From the NCBI GenBank assembly GCA_963772225.1, contig CAVYWD010000004.1, positions 1-64,000 on the forward strand: a DNA stretch of 64,000 nucleotides, given 5' to 3'. The number at the start of each line of letters is the position of its first letter. Position 1 is the first letter of the stretch. Below, piece by piece: positions 61,888-64,000 of the stretch. The notes beneath the pieces are model-generated. The model did no database searches. It was given only the letters and a program-made list of their open reading frames with translations, and had not been told where the DNA came from. A program made the position numbers and the translations under genes. Source of the DNA: CAVYWD01 sp963772225 (GTDB lineage Bacteria; Myxococcota; Myxococcia; Myxococcales; UBA5297).

Positions 61888-62303
61888 TGGGGCCCCGAGC
61901 GCGCCCTCCCAATGTCGTTTCGTCCATTCGGCGGACCCTCGGTTGCGAGGCGGCGAATGAACGCCGGAAGCGGGCCCAAGGTCCTCGCCGCGTGCCGCAT
62001 GGCCCCATTTGCGAATTCCTCAACAAAGCTCGGCGCGGAAAGAGTGTGCTCGCCGCCATCGCCCGTCTGGACGAGCGCCGCTGGGCATGGGCGGCCCCGC
62101 GCGCCACATCCAGGTGCCATTGAACGGGCGGGCCGATACTTGTCTACAGACCCGAGCTGGCATTGATCGATAACTCGGAGGCAGAGAATAGGGGGAGGTC
62201 CTCGACACCGGAAGCGCGGCGTGTTTTCTTCCCCGGCCGCACGCTCAATGGGGAGCGGGCGATCCGTCGTAGCTCAATACAAAACAAAGGGGAGATGAAT
62301 TCA
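61888..62303. other. Gene-free interval
   Basis: About 416 bp with no convincing gene. The stretch just before 62304 is less GC-rich and probably carries the promoter of the small peptide gene. Confidence 0.4.
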
Positions 62304-62486
62304 ATGAAGAAGATCCTCAGCGCCTTCGTCGCCTTCGCCTTCCTCGCCGTCGCTGCGCCGGCGCTCGCCGTCGACAAGGCCGACGAGGCCCCCGGTGCCA
62401 AGGCTGAAAAGAAGACCGAGAAGAAGGCCGACAAGGAAGAGAAGAAAGCCGACGACAAGAAGGCGGACGACAAGACCGCGAAGTAA
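62304..62486 (+). CDS. Small secreted Lys/Asp/Glu-rich peptide
   Basis: About 60 residues. MKKILSAFVAFAFLAVAAPALA is a clear signal peptide, leaving about 38 residues that are almost all Lys, Asp, Glu and Ala (KKTEKKADKEEKKADDKKAD). AAGGGGAG lies 9 bases before this ATG; an in-frame ATG nine bases earlier is too close to that site. A terminator follows at once. The function is unknown; the composition suggests a disordered, ion-binding periplasmic peptide. Confidence 0.75.
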   Translation: MKKILSAFVAFAFLAVAAPALAVDKADEAPGAKAEKKTEKKADKEEKKADDKKADDKTAK

Positions 62487-62493
62487 TGCCTCG

Positions 62494-62526
62494 CGGGGCC
62501 GGCTGCGCTCGGCGCATCCGGCCCCG
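62494..62526 (+). terminator. GC-rich hairpin after the small peptide gene
   Basis: Perfect 9-bp arms CGGGGCCGG and CCGGCCCCG around a 15-base loop, 8 bases past the stop. No long T-run follows, so termination may be weak or bidirectional with the convergent kinase gene. Confidence 0.65.
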
Positions 62527-62577
62527 ACCTTCGTCGAGCGGACGCGCGTTCGGCGTCTCGCCCGGCGAGGGCCCTTC

Positions 62578-64000
62578 TCAAGGGGCCTCGGGCCCCAGGA
62601 GCGCCTCGATTTGCTCGAGCCGCGGCGGCTTCGCCATGTGCTGGTCGAAGCCGGCGCTCTTCGCGCTCTCGACGTCCTCCGGCAGCGCGTAGCCGCTCAG
62701 GGCCACCAGGTAGCTGCCCTTCAGCCCCTGGTCGGCCCGCAGCACGTGCGCCACCTCGTAGCCGTCCATTCCGGGCAGCCCGATGTCGCAGAAGACGATT
62801 TGCGGCTTCAGCGCGCGCGCCCGCGCGATGCCGCTGGGCCCGTCGTAGGCGACCTCGACCTCGTGCCCTTCCATGGCGAGCAGGTCGCGCAGGCTGTCCG
62901 CGGCGTCGACGTTGTCCTCGATGAGGAGGACGCGGCGCCGGCCGTGCTCGGCGGGCGGCTCGGGCGGCTCGGACAAAGGCTCGGGGGCGTCCAGCGGCAG
63001 CCGCACCACGAGCTCGGACCCCTTGCCCAGCCCCTCGCTGAACGCGCTCACGTCTCCGCCCTGGAGCTCGGCGAGCCCCTTGACGAGCGCCAAGCCGAGC
63101 CCGAGGCCGCCCTTGGCGCGGTCGAGGCTCATGTTGGGCTGGGCGAACGGCTGAAACAGGCGGGCGAGGACCGGCGCCGGCATCCCGATGCCGCTGTCGG
63201 CGACGCGAAGGACCGCCTGGCCTCCCTCCTCCGCGACGGTGACCCGAACCTCGCCCTCCGCGGGCGTGAACTTGGCCGAGTTCTGGAGGAGGTTGCCGAC
63301 GATCTGCGCGACGCGCGTCGGATCGGCCCGGACGAACACCCGGTGCTCGGGCGGCGCCATCTCGAGGCGGATCCGCTTGGCCTCGAAGAGCGAGCGGTGG
63401 TCTTCCAGAGTGGTGCGCACCGCCTCGCCCAGGTCGAGGCGCTCGGGCTTGAGCTCGATGCGGTTGCGCGAGATGCGCGTCAAGTCGAGCAGGTCGTCGA
63501 CGAGGCGGCTCAAGTGCTCCACCTGGCGGCCGACGACCTCGAGGGCGCGCTCCGCGGCGCTGGCCCCCGCGGGCAGACGGCTCAGCAGGGCCAGGCTGTT
63601 CTTGATGGGCGCGAGCGGGTTGCGCAGCTCGTGCGAGAGCACCGCCAAGAACTCGCTCTTGCGCTCGTCGGCCTCGCGCAGCGCCTCCTCGGCGCGCCTG
63701 CGCGCGGTGATGTCGCGCGCCGTGCCCGCCACCCGGGCGGGCCTGCCCGAGTCGTCGGGGTACGCTCGTCCGGTGCAGGAGATCGATCGGGCGCTGCCGG
63801 CCAGGGCGGGGCGCAGCTCCTCGTCGAAGAGCGCCCGCTGCTCCAGCGCCGCGCGCAGGGCGCTCCGAATCCGCTCGCGGTCCTCTGGGTGCACGGCGAA
63901 GAACAGGGACTCGAGAGACTCCGGTGCCGAGCCTGGCGAAAAACCGAGCAGGGTTCGGGTCCGGTCCGACAAGGCGACCTGCGACCGCGCGACGTCGAGC
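62578..64000 (-). CDS. PAS-domain hybrid histidine kinase with C-terminal receiver (5' partial)
   Basis: The frame is open to the window end, and residues before the first in-frame TTG (LDVARSQVALSDRTRTLLGF) continue a PAS domain, so the true start lies outside. After PAS come the dimerisation/phosphoacceptor box VLSHELRNPLAPIKN, the ATPase motifs LLQNSAKFTP, VADSGIGMP and GGLGLGLALVKG, and a receiver with phosphoacceptor Asp in VFCDIGLPGMDGYE and the conserved Lys in HMAKPP. Cytoplasmic in the visible part. The output pathway is unknown. Confidence 0.9.
   Translation of the reverse strand, partial: LDVARSQVALSDRTRTLLGFSPGSAPESLESLFFAVHPEDRERIRSALRAALEQRALFDEELRPALAGSARSISCTGRAYPDDSGRPARVAGTARDITARRRAEEALREADERKSEFLAVLSHELRNPLAPIKNSLALLSRLPAGASAAERALEVVGRQVEHLSRLVDDLLDLTRISRNRIELKPERLDLGEAVRTTLEDHRSLFEAKRIRLEMAPPEHRVFVRADPTRVAQIVGNLLQNSAKFTPAEGEVRVTVAEEGGQAVLRVADSGIGMPAPVLARLFQPFAQPNMSLDRAKGGLGLGLALVKGLAELQGGDVSAFSEGLGKGSELVVRLPLDAPEPLSEPPEPPAEHGRRRVLLIEDNVDAADSLRDLLAMEGHEVEVAYDGPSGIARARALKPQIVFCDIGLPGMDGYEVAHVLRADQGLKGSYLVALSGYALPEDVESAKSAGFDQHMAKPPRLEQIEALLGPEAP

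Overview
The window is high-GC DNA that reads like a chromosome segment from a Myxococcota (myxobacterial-type) organism. The signs are many lipoproteins with short Ala/Leu signal peptides, C-terminal Gly-Cys / hydrophobic helix / Arg-cluster tails of the MYXO-CTERM kind, thrombospondin type-3 and VWA surface proteins, an RHS toxin-like protein, frequent GTG/TTG starts, and ATGA/GTGA overlaps between operon genes. I see no rRNA or tRNA genes, CRISPR array, integrase or transposase. The species cannot be fixed from sequence alone.

Layout. (1) 1-3082: the C-terminal part of an RHS-repeat protein followed by an SMI1/KNR4 (SUKH) immunity-like gene. (2) 3290-11202, minus strand: a phosphotransferase (PTS) locus in the order ptsN, hprK, rapZ, mannose-type EIIA, EIIB, EIIC, EIID, ptsH, ptsI. 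It is interrupted between EIIB and EIIC by twelve copies of a 56-58 bp tandem repeat. (3) 11411-17632: a TSP3-repeat surface protein, a hypothetical exported protein, a truncated Rpn nuclease, a sigma factor with a FecR/PEGA partner, and a frameshifted CHRD protein. (4) 18284-34790: a surface-protein region with seven lipoproteins, three VWA proteins (two frameshifted), a papain-type protease with a fused chagasin-like inhibitor domain, and a lipoprotein of the cholesterol-dependent cytolysin family. A four-helix-bundle gene framed by long inverted repeats lies at 27929-28393. (5) 35658-40731: purL and an acyl-CoA dehydrogenase. (6) 40833-53909, minus strand: a phenol/catechol meta-cleavage locus, dmpB-C-E-H-I-F-G, an SDR, a fused tautomerase, a DmpR/XylR-type activator, then dmpK-L-M-N-O; a LysR regulator diverges at 54328. 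(7) 55352-64000: small exported proteins, a DsbA-like lipoprotein, a tightly overlapped glycosyltransferase-like / radical SAM / VTT-membrane operon, an EEP-family enzyme, a small charged secreted peptide, and a hybrid histidine kinase cut by the window end.

How the genes work together. The dmp genes encode phenol to catechol (DmpKLMNO), ring cleavage (DmpB), and the oxalocrotonate branch (DmpC, I, H, E, G, F) to pyruvate and acetyl-CoA. Neither the phenol-hydroxylase reductase (DmpP) nor the hydrolase (DmpD) is in the window. A sigma-54-like promoter and an upstream palindrome precede dmpK, fitting control by the embedded DmpR-like activator. The PTS genes form a full EI/HPr/EIIABCD chain with HPr kinase.

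The most unusual items are the lipoprotein cytolysin with tandem operator-like palindromes in its promoter region, the inhibitor-protease fusion, the inverted-repeat cassette around the four-helix-bundle gene, and the tandem repeat array inside the PTS operon. Three surface-protein genes each carry one extra base at a short C/G run, which may be sequencing error rather than biology.
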